A stretch of DNA of 64,000 bases from Nocardia sp. CNY236 (GTDB taxonomy: Bacteria > Actinomycetota > Actinomycetes > Mycobacteriales > Mycobacteriaceae). The stretch is taken from assembly GCF_000482385.1 (NCBI RefSeq), contig NZ_AXVD01000001.1, positions 62,001 to 126,000 of the forward strand, read 5' to 3'. Below the pieces are notes generated by a model. The model was given only the letters and a program-made list of their open reading frames with translations. It was not told the origin of the DNA and searched no databases. Shown here one piece after another: positions 44,861 to 56,700 of the stretch. Every line of letters begins with the position of its first letter. Position 1 is the first letter of the stretch. The position numbers and the translations under genes are program-made.

Positions 44861-47800
44861 GTGACCGAAGTGGGGACGACGGACTCCGGCAGCGCAGGAG
44901 CGGGATGGCAGTTCTGGATCGATCGCGGAGGCACCTTCACCGACGTGGTGGCTCGACGGCCGGACGGCAAGCTCGTCACGCACAAACTCCTGTCGGAGAA
45001 CCCAGCACTCTATGCCGATTCCGCTGTAGCCGGGATCCGTGAAATCCTCGCCGGCGCACACGACGGAACCGGCAGTACCCCCGCGATCGACACCCACGCG
45101 ACCGACACCCACACGGTCGACACCCACACGGTCGACACCGCTGCGAGAATCGATTCGGTTCGAATGGGCACCACCGTTGCCACCAATGCGTTGCTGGAAC
45201 GCACCGGCGAGCGAACGGTCCTGGTGATCACCCGCGGCTTTCGCGATGCCCTACGAATCGCCTACCAGAATCGTCCACAGATCTTCGCCCGCGAGATCGT
45301 CTTGCCCGAACTGCTCTACGAGCGCGTGCTCGAGGTCGACGAACGTGTGCTGGCCGACGGTACCGTAGTGACGCCACCGGACCTGCGCACCCTGGCCGGC
45401 CAGCTGACCCAGGCGCACGACGACGGCCTTCGCGCCATCGCCGTGGTCTGTATGCACAGCCATCTCCACCCGGCGCACGAACAGGCGATCGGGCAGGTTG
45501 CCGCCGAGATCGGGTTCCCACAGATCTCCCTGTCGAGCGAAGTGAGCCCCTTGATGAAGCTGGTGCCCCGAGGGGATACCACGGTGGTGGATGCGTATCT
45601 TTCGCCGGTACTTCGCCGCTACGTCGACCAGGTCGCCGACCAGCTCACGGGAGTGCGGCTGCTGTTCATGCAATCCAACGGCGGACTCACCGAGTCCAGC
45701 AAGTTTCGGGGTAAGGACGCCATCCTGTCGGGGCCTGCCGGCGGCATCGTCGGCATGGTCCGGATGTCGCAACTGGCCGGGATCGACCGGATGATCGGCT
45801 TCGACATGGGCGGAACCTCCACCGACGTCTCGCACTTCGCCGGCGAGTACGAGCGCGTGTTCATCACGCAATTGGCCGGCGTCCGGCTACGTGCCCCGAT
45901 GCTGGACATCCACACCGTCGCGGCGGGCGGCGGCTCGATCCTGCATTTCGATGGCAGTCGCTACCGGGTCGGCCCCGATTCGGCCGGCGCCTCGCCAGGG
46001 CCGGCGTGTTACCGCGGCGGCGGCCCGCTGACCGTGACCGACGCCAACGTGATGCTCGGTCGCGTCCAATCGGCCTATTTTCCGCACGTTTTCGGAACGG
46101 ACGGCACCGAACCGCTCGATGACCGACTGGTGCGCACTCGGTTCGCCGAGTTGGCCGCCACGATCACCGAAAGCACCGGGGACAAACGCACACCGGAGCA
46201 GGTCGCGGAGGGCTTTCTGCAGATCGCAGTCAGCAATATCGCGGCCGCGGTCAAGCGGATCTCCGTGCAGAAAGGCCACGACGTCACCCGGTATGCGCTG
46301 ACCACGTTCGGTGGCGCGGGAGGTCAACTCGCCTGCGCGGTAGCGGAGTCTCTCGGCATCCGGACCGTCCTCGTCCCCCCGATGGCCGGCGTGCTGTCGG
46401 CACTCGGAATCGGGTTGGCCGACACCACCGCGATGCGCGAACGGTCCGTGGAACTACCGCTACGACCGGAATCCATGCCGCGGGTCACCGTGGCCGCAGA
46501 AGCCCTCGAGATCGCAGCCCGCACCGAACTACGGGACCAGGGCGTGGCCGAGCAGCGAATCTCGGTGCTACGGCGAGCCCAGCTCCGCTATGACGGGACC
46601 GACACCGTGCTGTCCGTGCGTCTGACCGAGCCGATCGACATGGTCCGGAATTTCGAAGAGCGCCACCGCGCACTGTATTCCTTCACATTGCACCGCCCCA
46701 TCGTGGTCGAAGCGCTGTCCGTCGAGGCCATCGGCCACACCGACCCGCCCGAATTGTCCGATCTCATTCGACCTCCGGCCGATCCGGCAGGCGTGGAGTC
46801 GATTCGACTGCACACCGGTGGGGAGTGGCGCGCGGCGCTGCTCTATCGACGAGCGGAACTCACACCTGGCGAAACCATCCACGGACCAGCTGTGATCAGC
46901 GAGGCCAATGCCACCACTGTGGTGGACGAGGGTTGGCAGGCAACCGTGAACGCTATCGGGCACCTGATCATGGAACGGATGGTGGGGTCCGCGAAGCCCG
47001 ATGCCGGTACCGAAGTCGACCCGGTCCTGTTGGAGGTCTTCAACAACCTGTTCATGTCCATCGCCGAGCAGATGGGCGCGCGGCTGGAGTCGACCGCTCA
47101 ATCGGTCAATATCAAAGAGCGCCTGGATTTCTCGTGCGCGTTGTTCGACCCCGATGGCAATCTGATCGCCAACGCACCGCACATCCCGGTCCATCTCGGC
47201 TCGATGGGAACCAGCGTCAAGGAAATCATCCGGCGCCGCCGCGGCGCGGACCGCTCCACGACCGGGGACGGCAAGCAGACCATGCGCCCTGGAGACGCCT
47301 ACGCGGTCAACGACCCTTATCACGGCGGCACTCACCTGCCGGACGTCACCGTGATCACGCCGGTGTTCGATTCCACGGGACAACAGATCCTCTTCTACGT
47401 CGCTTCTCGCTGTCATCACGCCGAAATCGGCGGGATTGCGCCGGGTTCGATGCCGGCGAACAGCCGACATATCGAGGAGGAAGGCGTCGTTTTCGACAAC
47501 TGGCTACTCGTCGAGAACGGTGAGTTTCGACACGAACAGACCCACCGCTTGCTGACCGAGGCGCCGTACCCGTCCCGCAACCCCGCAACCAACCTTGCCG
47601 ACCTGCGTGCCCAGGTGGCCGCCAATGCGAAAGGGATCGAAGAAGTCGAGAAGATGATCGACCAATTCGGGCTCGATGTCGTGCAGGCGTACATGGGTCA
47701 TGTTCAGGACAACGCCGAAGAATCGGTGCGGCGAGTCGTCGACAGACTCGATGACGGCGATTACACCTATGTGACCGACCAGGGGGCCACCATCCCCGTA

Positions 47801-48574
47801 CGAGTCACGGTGGACCGTGAGGCGCGTGCTGCGACCATCGATTTCACCGGCGCGTCGGGACAACTTCCCGGCAACTTCAACGCTCCTTATGCTGTCGCCA
47901 CTGCCTCGGTGCTGTACGTGTTCCGCACTCTGATCGCCGACGACATCCCACTCAACGACGGCTGCCTGCGCCCGTTGCGGATCATCGTGCCTCGTGGGTC
48001 CATGCTCGCTCCCGGATTCCCCGCCGCGGTCGTCGCAGGCAATGTCGAGACCTCGCAGGCGATCACCGGGGCACTGTATGCAGCGCTCGGTCTACAGGCC
48101 GAAGGTTCGGGCACCATGAACAACGTCACCTTCGGTAACGACCGCAGCCAGTACTACGAGACCATCGGATCCGGATCCGGGGCGGGCAACGGCTTCGACG
48201 GCGCCAGTGTCGTTCAAACCCACATGACGAACTCGCGTCTCACCGACCCGGAGATCCTCGAGTGGCGGCTGCCGGTGGTGCTGGAGGAATTCGCGGTTCG
48301 TGCCGGCAGCGGAGGCTCCGGTCGATGGCGCGGCGGAGATGGCGCGGTGCGGCGGCTGCGGTTCACCGAACCAGTGACGGTGTCCGTTCTGTCGAGCCAC
48401 CGCCGCATTGCGCCCTATGGCATGGCCGGCGGCGCGCCCGGGGCATTGGGGACGAATACCATCGAACGGTCGGACGGCACAGTCGAACACCTGGGCGGCG
48501 CGGATTCGGCACACCTCGAACCGGGCGATGTCCTGGTCGTCGAAACCCCGGGCGGTGGCGGATACGGGCGGTGA
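44861..48574 (+). CDS. 5-oxoprolinase, fused HyuA/HyuB type
   Basis: 1237 residues. The HyuA half carries the ATP-binding start ([14 protein letters not shown]), the family motif [16 protein letters not shown] and [13 protein letters not shown]. The HyuB half (from about 740) shows [25 protein letters not shown] and [16 protein letters not shown], ending with a Gly-rich tail. It hydrolyses 5-oxoproline to glutamate using ATP in the OplAH arrangement, though fused hydantoinase relatives with other substrates exist. Residues about 77-93 form an unusual DTHTV repeat insertion. The start is GTG 44861; upstream residues are not conserved. Confidence 0.9.
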   Translation: MTEVGTTDSGSAGAGWQFWIDRGGTFTDVVARRPDGKLVTHKLLSENPALYADSAVAGIREILAGAHDGTGSTPAIDTHATDTHTVDTHTVDTAARIDSVRMGTTVATNALLERTGERTVLVITRGFRDALRIAYQNRPQIFAREIVLPELLYERVLEVDERVLADGTVVTPPDLRTLAGQLTQAHDDGLRAIAVVCMHSHLHPAHEQAIGQVAAEIGFPQISLSSEVSPLMKLVPRGDTTVVDAYLSPVLRRYVDQVADQLTGVRLLFMQSNGGLTESSKFRGKDAILSGPAGGIVGMVRMSQLAGIDRMIGFDMGGTSTDVSHFAGEYERVFITQLAGVRLRAPMLDIHTVAAGGGSILHFDGSRYRVGPDSAGASPGPACYRGGGPLTVTDANVMLGRVQSAYFPHVFGTDGTEPLDDRLVRTRFAELAATITESTGDKRTPEQVAEGFLQIAVSNIAAAVKRISVQKGHDVTRYALTTFGGAGGQLACAVAESLGIRTVLVPPMAGVLSALGIGLADTTAMRERSVELPLRPESMPRVTVAAEALEIAARTELRDQGVAEQRISVLRRAQLRYDGTDTVLSVRLTEPIDMVRNFEERHRALYSFTLHRPIVVEALSVEAIGHTDPPELSDLIRPPADPAGVESIRLHTGGEWRAALLYRRAELTPGETIHGPAVISEANATTVVDEGWQATVNAIGHLIMERMVGSAKPDAGTEVDPVLLEVFNNLFMSIAEQMGARLESTAQSVNIKERLDFSCALFDPDGNLIANAPHIPVHLGSMGTSVKEIIRRRRGADRSTTGDGKQTMRPGDAYAVNDPYHGGTHLPDVTVITPVFDSTGQQILFYVASRCHHAEIGGIAPGSMPANSRHIEEEGVVFDNWLLVENGEFRHEQTHRLLTEAPYPSRNPATNLADLRAQVAANAKGIEEVEKMIDQFGLDVVQAYMGHVQDNAEESVRRVVDRLDDGDYTYVTDQGATIPVRVTVDREARAATIDFTGASGQLPGNFNAPYAVATASVLYVFRTLIADDIPLNDGCLRPLRIIVPRGSMLAPGFPAAVVAGNVETSQAITGALYAALGLQAEGSGTMNNVTFGNDRSQYYETIGSGSGAGNGFDGASVVQTHMTNSRLTDPEILEWRLPVVLEEFAVRAGSGGSGRWRGGDGAVRRLRFTEPVTVSVLSSHRRIAPYGMAGGAPGALGTNTIERSDGTVEHLGGADSAHLEPGDVLVVETPGGGGYGR
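45089..45139 (+). repeat. 15-bp tandem repeat in the oxoprolinase gene
   Basis: Three 15-bp units plus a partial fourth (45089-45103, 45104-45118, 45119-45133, to 45139) encode [17 protein letters not shown]. The second and third copies are identical. It sits in a loop just before the conserved [13 protein letters not shown] motif. Confidence 0.85.
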
Positions 48575-48638
48575 CCGGCGGTGGATCCGCGCAATCCCGG
48601 CGCACCACACACCACCACGACGATCCGGTGATCGGCGA

Positions 48639-50099
48639 TCAGCCGCGTGCGCGCCACCACTCGAGCAGCGCCGACTCCGCTTCGTCGCGGCTGAGCGGGC
48701 CGCGATCGAGCCGCAACTCCTTGAGATACCGCCAGGCCATGCCGACATCCGGACCTGGGGAAAGACCGAGTAGCTCCATGATCGCATTGCCGTCCAGGTC
48801 CGGGCGGACCTTGGCCAGATCTTCCTGGCGACGCAATCGTTCGATCCGTGCTTCCAGCTCGTCATAGGTGGCACGCAACGCAGCGGCCCGGCGTTTGTTG
48901 CGGGTCGTACAGTCGGCGCGGACCAGTTTGTGCAAGCGGGGCAATAGCTCGCCGGCATCGGTGACATAGCGCCGGACCGCCGAGTCCGTCCACTGACCCT
49001 TTCCGTAGCCGTGGAAGCGCAGATGCAGAAACACCAGCCGGGCCACGTCCTCGGTGAACTGCTTGGGATATTTCAGCGCTCGCATCCGTTTGCGCACCAT
49101 CTTCGCTCCGACCACTTCGTGGTGGTGGAAACTGACACCGCCACCCGGCTCGTTGCGCTTGGTGTCCGGCTTGCCGATGTCGTGCAGCAGCGCAGCCCAA
49201 CGCAATACCAGGTCGGCATCACCTTCTTCCTGGTCGATGGCCTGTTCCAGCACGGTGAGCGAATGCCAGTACACGTCCTTGTGCTGGTGGTGTTCGTCTA
49301 TTTCCAGTTTCATTGCCGGAACCTCGGGCAGCACTCGCCGAGCCAACCCGGTCTCGCACATGAGATCGATGCCCTCGATCGGATGAGCCCCGGCGATCAA
49401 TTTGTCCAGCTCGACGCGCACTCGCTCGGCGGTGATCCGATCGATCTGCTCGGTCATCGCCGCCATCGCGGCTCGCACCCGCGGATGGGGCGTGAAGCCC
49501 AGCTGCGAGACGAACCGTGCGGCACGCAGCATCCGCAAGGGATCGTCGTCGAACGAATCCTCTGGTGCGGCAGGAGTATCGAGCACGCCCTCGAGCAAGG
49601 CGCTCATGCCCTCGAGCGGATCGACGAATTCCATCGCACCGTCGGGACCTATCTTGACCGCCATCGCATTCACCGTGAAGTCCCGGCGCACCAGGTCGTC
49701 TTCGAGCGAGTCCCCGAAGGTCACGAGAGGATTGCGCGACACCCGGTCGTAGCTGTCGGCACGGAAAGTGGTGATCTCCAACTGCTGGTGGGCCTTGGCC
49801 GCGCTGACCGTACCGAAAACCAGACCGCCGGTGTCCCACAGATGATCGGCCCACCCGCGCAGGATGTCCTGTACCTCATCCGGTCGGGCATCGGTTGTGA
49901 AATCCAGATCGGTCCCCAGCCGACCGAGTACGGCATCGCGCACGCTCCCACCGACCAGGTACAACTCGTACCCCCGTGCGGCGAACAGTTCACCCAGGGG
50001 GGTCAGCACGTCCGACAACCCGCCGAGAGTCACCGCCGCGGCAGCCAGCAATCGGGTACGTCTATCCAGCGCAACATCCTCGGATTTGGGCGAAACCAC
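48639..50099 (-). CDS. pcnA: CCA tRNA nucleotidyltransferase / poly(A) polymerase family
   Basis: 486 residues. The class II nucleotidyltransferase core has YLVGGSVRDAVLGR and the catalytic LDFTTDA, then RRDFTVNAMA, the DPLRMLRAARF motif and the template region. An HD domain follows (ALLHDIGKPDTKR). It adds or repairs the 3' CCA of tRNAs. The start GTG 50099 (VVSPKSED) gives a length like the mycobacterial protein (480). It is the first gene of the conserved origin-proximal block, divergent from mutT4. Confidence 0.93.
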   Translation of the reverse strand: MVSPKSEDVALDRRTRLLAAAAVTLGGLSDVLTPLGELFAARGYELYLVGGSVRDAVLGRLGTDLDFTTDARPDEVQDILRGWADHLWDTGGLVFGTVSAAKAHQQLEITTFRADSYDRVSRNPLVTFGDSLEDDLVRRDFTVNAMAVKIGPDGAMEFVDPLEGMSALLEGVLDTPAAPEDSFDDDPLRMLRAARFVSQLGFTPHPRVRAAMAAMTEQIDRITAERVRVELDKLIAGAHPIEGIDLMCETGLARRVLPEVPAMKLEIDEHHQHKDVYWHSLTVLEQAIDQEEGDADLVLRWAALLHDIGKPDTKRNEPGGGVSFHHHEVVGAKMVRKRMRALKYPKQFTEDVARLVFLHLRFHGYGKGQWTDSAVRRYVTDAGELLPRLHKLVRADCTTRNKRRAAALRATYDELEARIERLRRQEDLAKVRPDLDGNAIMELLGLSPGPDVGMAWRYLKELRLDRGPLSRDEAESALLEWWRARG

Positions 50100-50457
50100 G
50101 AGTGAGCAGCTTACCGAGCCTCGACCACCATGGTGCGGCCCCGTGTTCCAGAGCGGTAACCAGTGCCCAGGCGGCATCCATCGCTGTCGTCGGCTCGATG
50201 CATGCCCGATCCGGGCGCCGTAGATCACACCGGCACCGAGCGGCGGCAATGCCCGCCCACACCGAGCAGCGAATCAGCGACCGCACCGAGCAGCAAATAT
50301 GCAGGCCGAAGACCGATGAGCGGACTCGGGCGAGATCGGCGCCGCAGAGTGCGCCCCACGACGAGATCCAGCGCTGCTGGGCCCGGAACCGGTCTGTCGA
50401 GGCTCGAGGACACGCTGCGTCACCAGCGCGACGAATCGAACACAGTAGGATTGCCAG
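50100..50457. other. Divergent spacer between pcnA and mutT4
   Basis: About 360 bp that must hold both promoters. The motif CACCGAGC(A/G)GC occurs three times between about 50231 and 50296. No gene is convincing here; the long open frames have no coding character. Confidence 0.4.
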
Positions 50458-50994
50458 GTGTCTCCGGCCGATCGTGCGAACAGTCGACGTCGCCAGCCTC
50501 GGCGCCGCGGTTCGGGTACCGACGCGGCGAAGCCGCGGATGCGCACAGTTCGGGAGACCTCGGCAGGTGGCCTGGTCATCGATGGTTTGGACGGTCCACG
50601 AGAAGGTCGCAGCGCAGCCCTCATCGGACGCACCGATCGCCGCGGGCGGTTGTTGTGGTCACTGCCCAAGGGGCATATCGAAGCAGGGGAGACCGCCGAG
50701 CAAACCGCAATCCGCGAGGTCGCCGAGGAGACCGGGATCACCGGTGTGATCGTCGCCGAACTCGGCAATATCGACTACTGGTTCGTGACCGATGGGCGGC
50801 GCGTGCACAAGACAGTGCATCATTATCTTCTGCGATCGGTCGGTGGCGAGCTGTCCGACGCCGATGTAGAAGTCACTCAGGTTGCTTGGGTTCCGTTGAG
50901 CGAACTGGATTCTCGGCTGGCCTACGCCGACGAGCGGCGGCTGGCCGAAATGGCGAACAAGCTGATCGACCGGATGGAGACCGGTAAGCGATGA
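50458..50994 (+). CDS. mutT4: Nudix hydrolase (MutT4-like)
   Basis: 178 residues. The Nudix box is complete: [23 protein letters not shown] near residues 79-101, read as Gx5Ex7REUxEExGU. The N-terminal 35 residues are basic and probably disordered. The position next to pcnA matches Rv3908 (mutT4) in M. tuberculosis, a housecleaning Nudix hydrolase. The start is GTG 50458. The stop overlaps the next start (ATGA), so it is translationally coupled to the Rv3909-like gene. Confidence 0.9.
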   Translation: MSPADRANSRRRQPRRRGSGTDAAKPRMRTVRETSAGGLVIDGLDGPREGRSAALIGRTDRRGRLLWSLPKGHIEAGETAEQTAIREVAEETGITGVIVAELGNIDYWFVTDGRRVHKTVHHYLLRSVGGELSDADVEVTQVAWVPLSELDSRLAYADERRLAEMANKLIDRMETGKR

Positions 50995-53537
50995 CACATG
51001 GACTGTTCCGGATCTTCGTGGCGGTCCTGACCATCTTCGGCCCGGCGGCAGCGCTTCCGCTACTGGATGCGAGAACGGCGGCGGCGCAACCGACCGGGTT
51101 CGACGCGCCGTCGAACCCGAAATTTCTCAAGTTGTCGCTGGATTCGGTGTCGCCCAACACCGTGACCACCACCAGCGATTCGTTGATCACGGTCTCGGGG
51201 ACGGTCACCAATATCGGTGACCGGGTGGTCGATGACATCAGCGTCCGCATTCAGCGCGCACCGGCGATTACCGCGCCGTCCGGCCTACGCACCACCTTGC
51301 GCCTCGACCAGGCCTATTACACCGTGAACGGACAGTTCGAAGACGTCGCGCAGCGATTGCGTCCTGGAGAACGGCAACAGTTCACTCTCAGTATTCCGCT
51401 GCGTTCCAGCAGCGGAGAGGTCTCGCTACTGTTGTCCCAGCCGGGTGTCTATCCGCTGCTGCTCAACGTCAACGGCGAACCGGCGTATGGCAACCAGGCC
51501 AGGCTCGACGATGCTCGGTTTCTCCTGCCGGTTCTGGGACTCCCCCCCATCCCGGCACGCCAGGGATCCGGTACCGGAGCCTCGGCGATTCCCGCACTCA
51601 CCGACACACCGGTAGCGATGACGGTGCTGTGGCCGCTGGCCGACCGACCGAGGCAGCTTGCGGGGCGTCCCGGCAGCGTGGACGGCGTCATGGAGCTCAC
51701 CGACGACGAATTGGCCACATCGCTGGGCAAAGGCGGTCGTCTCGATCAACTGTTGGCCACAGTGGAGGCGACCACCGGCACCGTCGGTGGCCGGACCCAG
51801 AGCATGTCCTCGGGGATCTGTCTGGCGATCGACCCCGATCTGCTGCTCACGGTGGATGCGATGACCCGCGGGTATCGCGTGCTCGCCAGTCCGTCCGATC
51901 CAGATGGTGCGACCAGAGCGGGCAGTGGGGCCGAGCAAGCGCAGACCTGGTTGGATCGACTCCGTGTGCTGTCGAGGTCGATGTGTACGGTCGCGCTACC
52001 GTTCGCACAGGTCGATCTGACTGCCCTGGCCGCGGTCGACGACGCCGCGCTCGCTGCGCGCGCCATCGACGAACCCGCCGATATCGTCGACGCGATTCTG
52101 TCCACCAGATCGCTGCGCGGAGTCGGCCTGCCGGAGTCGGGCAGCATCGACGAGCGCGCGGGGCTGCTGTTGCGCAACCACGGATTCGGCACCGCTGTAC
52201 TCGCTTCCACCGCCACCCTTCCGCTGGGCGTCCAGGACCTGTCGGAGTCTGTCGCATCGGCGACGACCCCGGTGGGACCCGACATGGTCGACTTGCCCGA
52301 GATCGCCGCGGTCGAATCGCCCATCACCGAGCCCACGCCATCGGACAGTGCCGCCACCTCGCCGGGGGCGAGCTCCGATGTATCTCCGCCCGGCATTCTG
52401 GCCGAGCCCGCGCTGCGGGCAGTGCGATTCGACATCTGGTCGGCGACCGCACTGGCGGCTGTGGGCTCCAATCCGCCCACACCACCGTTCACCCCGACCC
52501 AGGTCCGGTACGACGTCAGCAACGACTCCCGGTCCGCACGGCTTCAGGATGCACTGGGAGCGATCTCTTGGAGCGCACTGAACCCGCAGGCGAATCAGCC
52601 ACGCTCGCTGTTGCTGGTGCCACCGCAACAATGGGGCGCCAACCGCGAGGAAGCGATCGCCCTCCTGCGCCAGATCGACCTGCTCTCGAGCAGCGGCTTG
52701 GCCGTGGCTCGACCCTTGTACGATCTGGTCGCACAGCCGCCGGACCCACAGCCCTACCAACCGCGCTATCTGACGCAGGCCGAGCAGCACGCAGTGCCCG
52801 ACCGATTCGTATCGCCCGTGCGCGAACAAGGCCGTCGGATCGACCAGATGGCGCGTGCCCTGATCGAGGTACCGGACGCCGAGCTGACACCGCACGCGTT
52901 CCTGACGCCGCTGCGCGACGACCTGATCCGCGCACTGAGCCTGTCGGATCGGCGCGCAGACGATGCCACACACTCCGACATCTTCGCTCGACGTCGGCTG
53001 AACCAAGTCACCCGGACGATGGACCAGCTTCGAGAGTCGGTGAGCATCGTGCCACCGGGCGGCGTATACACCCTGGCATCCGAGCAGAGCCCGGTGTTGC
53101 TGGTCGCGCGCAACGAGCTTCCGGTCGCCATCCAGGTGCGTTTCCGCATCGAGGCTCCGGCCGGGACGAAGATCACCGACCCGGGCGAGCAGCAGCTCCC
53201 ACCGAACGGGTCGCGGTCGTTTCGGATCCCGACCGAGGTCAGCGACAGTCGCAATCTGGTCATTCCGATCTCACTCACCACCCCCGAGGGGATCGCGCTC
53301 GGTAGCCCGACTCAGGTCTCCGTACGATCGAACGCCTATGGTCAGGCCTTGGCGATAATCACCGGGTGCGCCGGACTCCTCCTGCTGATATTGGCCGGCC
53401 GTCGGCTGTGGCACCGGTTCCGTGGACAACCCGACCCAGCGGACGAGAACGTCGCCGCCGACTCCGAGCCCGCCCGACATCGCGGCACCTACAGACCACC
53501 TGTGGTCGAGCAGGAGAGCCTTCAGGAGACTCGGTGA
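50991..53537 (+). CDS. DUF6049 family secreted membrane protein (Rv3909-like)
   Basis: 848 residues: signal peptide ([25 protein letters not shown] described by its core), large extracytoplasmic domain beginning with an Ig-like part ([22 protein letters not shown]), and near the C-terminus one membrane helix ([22 protein letters not shown]) with a short acidic cytoplasmic tail. Always found upstream of mviN in relatives, so a role in cell-wall assembly with MurJ is likely, but its function is unproven. Starts 4 bp inside mutT4 and is 210 bp before mviN. Confidence 0.88.
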   Translation: MTHGLFRIFVAVLTIFGPAAALPLLDARTAAAQPTGFDAPSNPKFLKLSLDSVSPNTVTTTSDSLITVSGTVTNIGDRVVDDISVRIQRAPAITAPSGLRTTLRLDQAYYTVNGQFEDVAQRLRPGERQQFTLSIPLRSSSGEVSLLLSQPGVYPLLLNVNGEPAYGNQARLDDARFLLPVLGLPPIPARQGSGTGASAIPALTDTPVAMTVLWPLADRPRQLAGRPGSVDGVMELTDDELATSLGKGGRLDQLLATVEATTGTVGGRTQSMSSGICLAIDPDLLLTVDAMTRGYRVLASPSDPDGATRAGSGAEQAQTWLDRLRVLSRSMCTVALPFAQVDLTALAAVDDAALAARAIDEPADIVDAILSTRSLRGVGLPESGSIDERAGLLLRNHGFGTAVLASTATLPLGVQDLSESVASATTPVGPDMVDLPEIAAVESPITEPTPSDSAATSPGASSDVSPPGILAEPALRAVRFDIWSATALAAVGSNPPTPPFTPTQVRYDVSNDSRSARLQDALGAISWSALNPQANQPRSLLLVPPQQWGANREEAIALLRQIDLLSSSGLAVARPLYDLVAQPPDPQPYQPRYLTQAEQHAVPDRFVSPVREQGRRIDQMARALIEVPDAELTPHAFLTPLRDDLIRALSLSDRRADDATHSDIFARRRLNQVTRTMDQLRESVSIVPPGGVYTLASEQSPVLLVARNELPVAIQVRFRIEAPAGTKITDPGEQQLPPNGSRSFRIPTEVSDSRNLVIPISLTTPEGIALGSPTQVSVRSNAYGQALAIITGCAGLLLLILAGRRLWHRFRGQPDPADENVAADSEPARHRGTYRPPVVEQESLQETR

Positions 53538-53747
53538 GGGATTCGGCGGCGATCGCTCCGTGTTGTTCGCTCCCACCTGCGGCACTGTGGAATGCCACGA
53601 TGTCGTGTGGCACGGTGGGGGACAATCACAGTACTCCCGTGCCGGCCCCTGCCGGAGGGACGATGGACAGAACGGTCACCGACCGCGACCCAGTGGTGCA
53701 CAGCGCCGGCTCCGGTGACGGTACGGTATCCGGCGGGCACAGGAGGC

Positions 53748-56700
53748 ATGATGAGCGACGATGACATATCGGCTCATCGACCTCGTTCCGGTGATCGAGG
53801 AGGAGAATCGGCGGGGCGCTGGGCGCCGGCCGCGCCGTGGGAACGCAACCGGCCGGAAGGAGAGCATCGGGATCCGTCCCTTCCGGATACCCGTCGGCCC
53901 GACCCGTCGCCGCGTGTGCCACGGATCAGCCAGCCCGCACCCGCACCGCGGCCAGGGCAGCGCAGACAACCGCCGCCGGCAGGAGCCGAGCCGAGGCCGC
54001 CTCGACCCTCGATACAGCCACCTCATCAGTCACCACAGCCACCCCGCGTGTCGTCACAGCCGCCGCCCAACCCGGCGGGGTATCCGCCGCGACAGCGATA
54101 CCCCGCTCCGCCGCGCCCGATGCCGCCGGCACCCTCGGCTCCTTGGCCGGATCGGTCCGGTTCACCGCCGACCGCCAGGCCGCAGCCACCATCCGCCGGA
54201 GACCAACACAACCCGCGGTCGGGTCCCCTTCCCGCGACGCCACAGCCGCCTCGATCCGGTCCGATCCCTGCGACGCCGAGACCACCACACACTGGACCCA
54301 TTCCCGCGTCACTTCCGAAATCCGGCCCGAGGTCGACCCCTCCGTATGGTGCCGAGCAGCCACACCGTAGGCCGCATCGACCTGCTGCTGCGGGCCAGCC
54401 CGAGCCCGGCCCGCGAGAGCGTTTCCGGGCCGGAGCACGGGCCGCCGCCACCGAGACCGTAGAGCCGCGCACGGAAAGCAAGCCGACGAAGAGCCCGAAC
54501 TCTCGGCTGCTCAGCGACTCCGGATCGATCGCCTTCGCCACGCTGATCAGCCGGATCACCGGATTCGGCAAGACATTGTTGCTACTGACCGTGCTCGGCC
54601 CGGCCATCGCCAGTGCCTTCACCGTCGCCAGCCAGATCCCGAACATGATCGCCGAACTCGTACTCGGCGCAGTGCTCACCGCAATCGTGGTGCCGACACT
54701 GGTCCGAGCGGAACAGGAGGATCCCGATCACGGGGCAGCATTCGTCCGGCGACTGGTAACCGCGGCCTTCGTGGTCTTGGCCACCGCCGCACTTCTGGCG
54801 ACGGCGGCGGCTCCGATATTGACCACCCACGTCTTCCTGTCCGATGACGGTCGGGTGAACACCGCGCTCACCACGGCACTGGCCTTTCTCTTACTGCCCG
54901 CGATCGTGTTCTACGGCATGTCTGCACTGCTCACGGCGATCCTGAACACTCAGCAGATCTTCAAACCCGGCGCGTGGGCTCCCGTTCTGAACAATCTGGT
55001 CGTCCTGGCCGTACTCGGGATCTACATCGTCACACCGGGGGAGATCACCCTGGACCCGGTCCGGATGAGCGACCCCAAACTGTTGGTGCTCGGCATCGGC
55101 GTCACCACTGGCGTGGTGGTGCAAGCGGCCAGCCTTCTGCCGGCGATTCGGCGAGCTGGCATCGACCTGCGTCCGCTCTGGGGAATCGACGCGCGCCTCA
55201 AACAGTTCGGCGGCATGGGCGCTGCGATCATCCTCTATGTCCTGATCAGCCAAGCAGGCTTCGTCTTCGCCACCCGAATCTCCTCGCACGCCGACGAGGC
55301 CGGTCCGGCGATCTACAACGTCGTATGGCTGCTACTCCAGTTGCCCTACGGCGTGATCGTCGTCACGGTGCTCACCGCGATCATGCCGCGGCTGAGCCGC
55401 AACGCCGCGGCAGAGGACACACCTGCAGTCGTCGACGACCTCTCCGCTGCCACTCGATTGACCATGATCGCCCTCATCCCGGTGATCACCTTCCTGACCG
55501 TGGCCGGCCCACAGGTCGGCCAGGCCCTGCTGGGCTACGGCAACTTCGGGGGCGCGGATGCCTCGCGTCTGGGGCTCGCGGTCAGTTGGTCGGCATTCTC
55601 CTTGATTCCTTATTCGCTGTGGCTGATTCACTTGCGCGTGTTCTATGCCAGAGAGCAGGTATGGACCCCGACCTGGATCATCCTCGGCATCTCCGCCACC
55701 AAGATCGCCTTCTCGGCGCTCGCCCCCGTGGTCGCCGACCCCGACCAGGTGGTGATCGCCCTCGGCGTCGCGAACGGTCTCAGTTTCACGGTCGGCGCCC
55801 TGGCGGGTGGCTACCTGCTACACCGCAGCCTCGGTGACCTCCGAATGGCCAATGTCGGCCGCACCGTGACCCGTGTCGTACTCGCATCCCTCGGCGGTGG
55901 TGCGGTGATGTGGACCGTGGACCGAGTACTCGACCTGGAGCGACTGACCGTATCCTTCGGCGGGCTCGGTTCGTTGGTCCGTGTGGTGATCACCGCCGTT
56001 GTCATGCTGTCCGTTGCCTTCGGCCTGATGCGACTCGCCGGCATTCCGGAAATCGTCGCCATCACCGTGGCCGTCTCGCGACGTCTCGGTTGGACGCCAC
56101 CCGCCCCGGATCTGGATGCGGCGGGTTCGGACGACGATCCCTACGCCACCCAGGTGCTGCGGCGGCCCGACCCGTATGCCTACCCACAGTTCGACCCGCA
56201 CATGGACGCCCAAACCATGGTGCTACCCGTGATCAGACCCAACTCTGTTGGCCTCACCAGCGCAGAGGAGTTCCCGTACCCTGTTCGGCAGGGAAGCACA
56301 AGTGGCGAGTTCGCCGGAGCTTCGTTACGCCAGGGCAAAGGAGGACCGAGGGTGAGCGACGACGCGGTGGGCGACGTCCCGGCCGCCGATTCTTCTGCGA
56401 CCGCGATCGGCGGGCTGTCCACCGATACTCCGCCGGCGACAGACGCACCACCGAACCCCGCGTATGCGAACACGGAGTCGGGAACGGCGCCGCCAGGGCC
56501 CGACGCGGGCAGACCGAACGCGGGCGCGCTGCCGCACGACCCGATGTACGACACGGGAATGATTCCCGTCGGTAGGCCGGAAATTCGGCCGATGACGGGC
56601 GAGTACCCGACTGCGCGGCGAGTTCCTCGCGGCCCCAAACTGATTCCCGGCGCATCTGTGGCCGGCGGCCGCTACCGGCTGCTGGCCCACCACGGCGGTA

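Noticed and set aside
46568..47470. Minus-strand frame inside the 5-oxoprolinase gene
   Set aside because: Antisense shadow of conserved HyuA/HyuB sequence.
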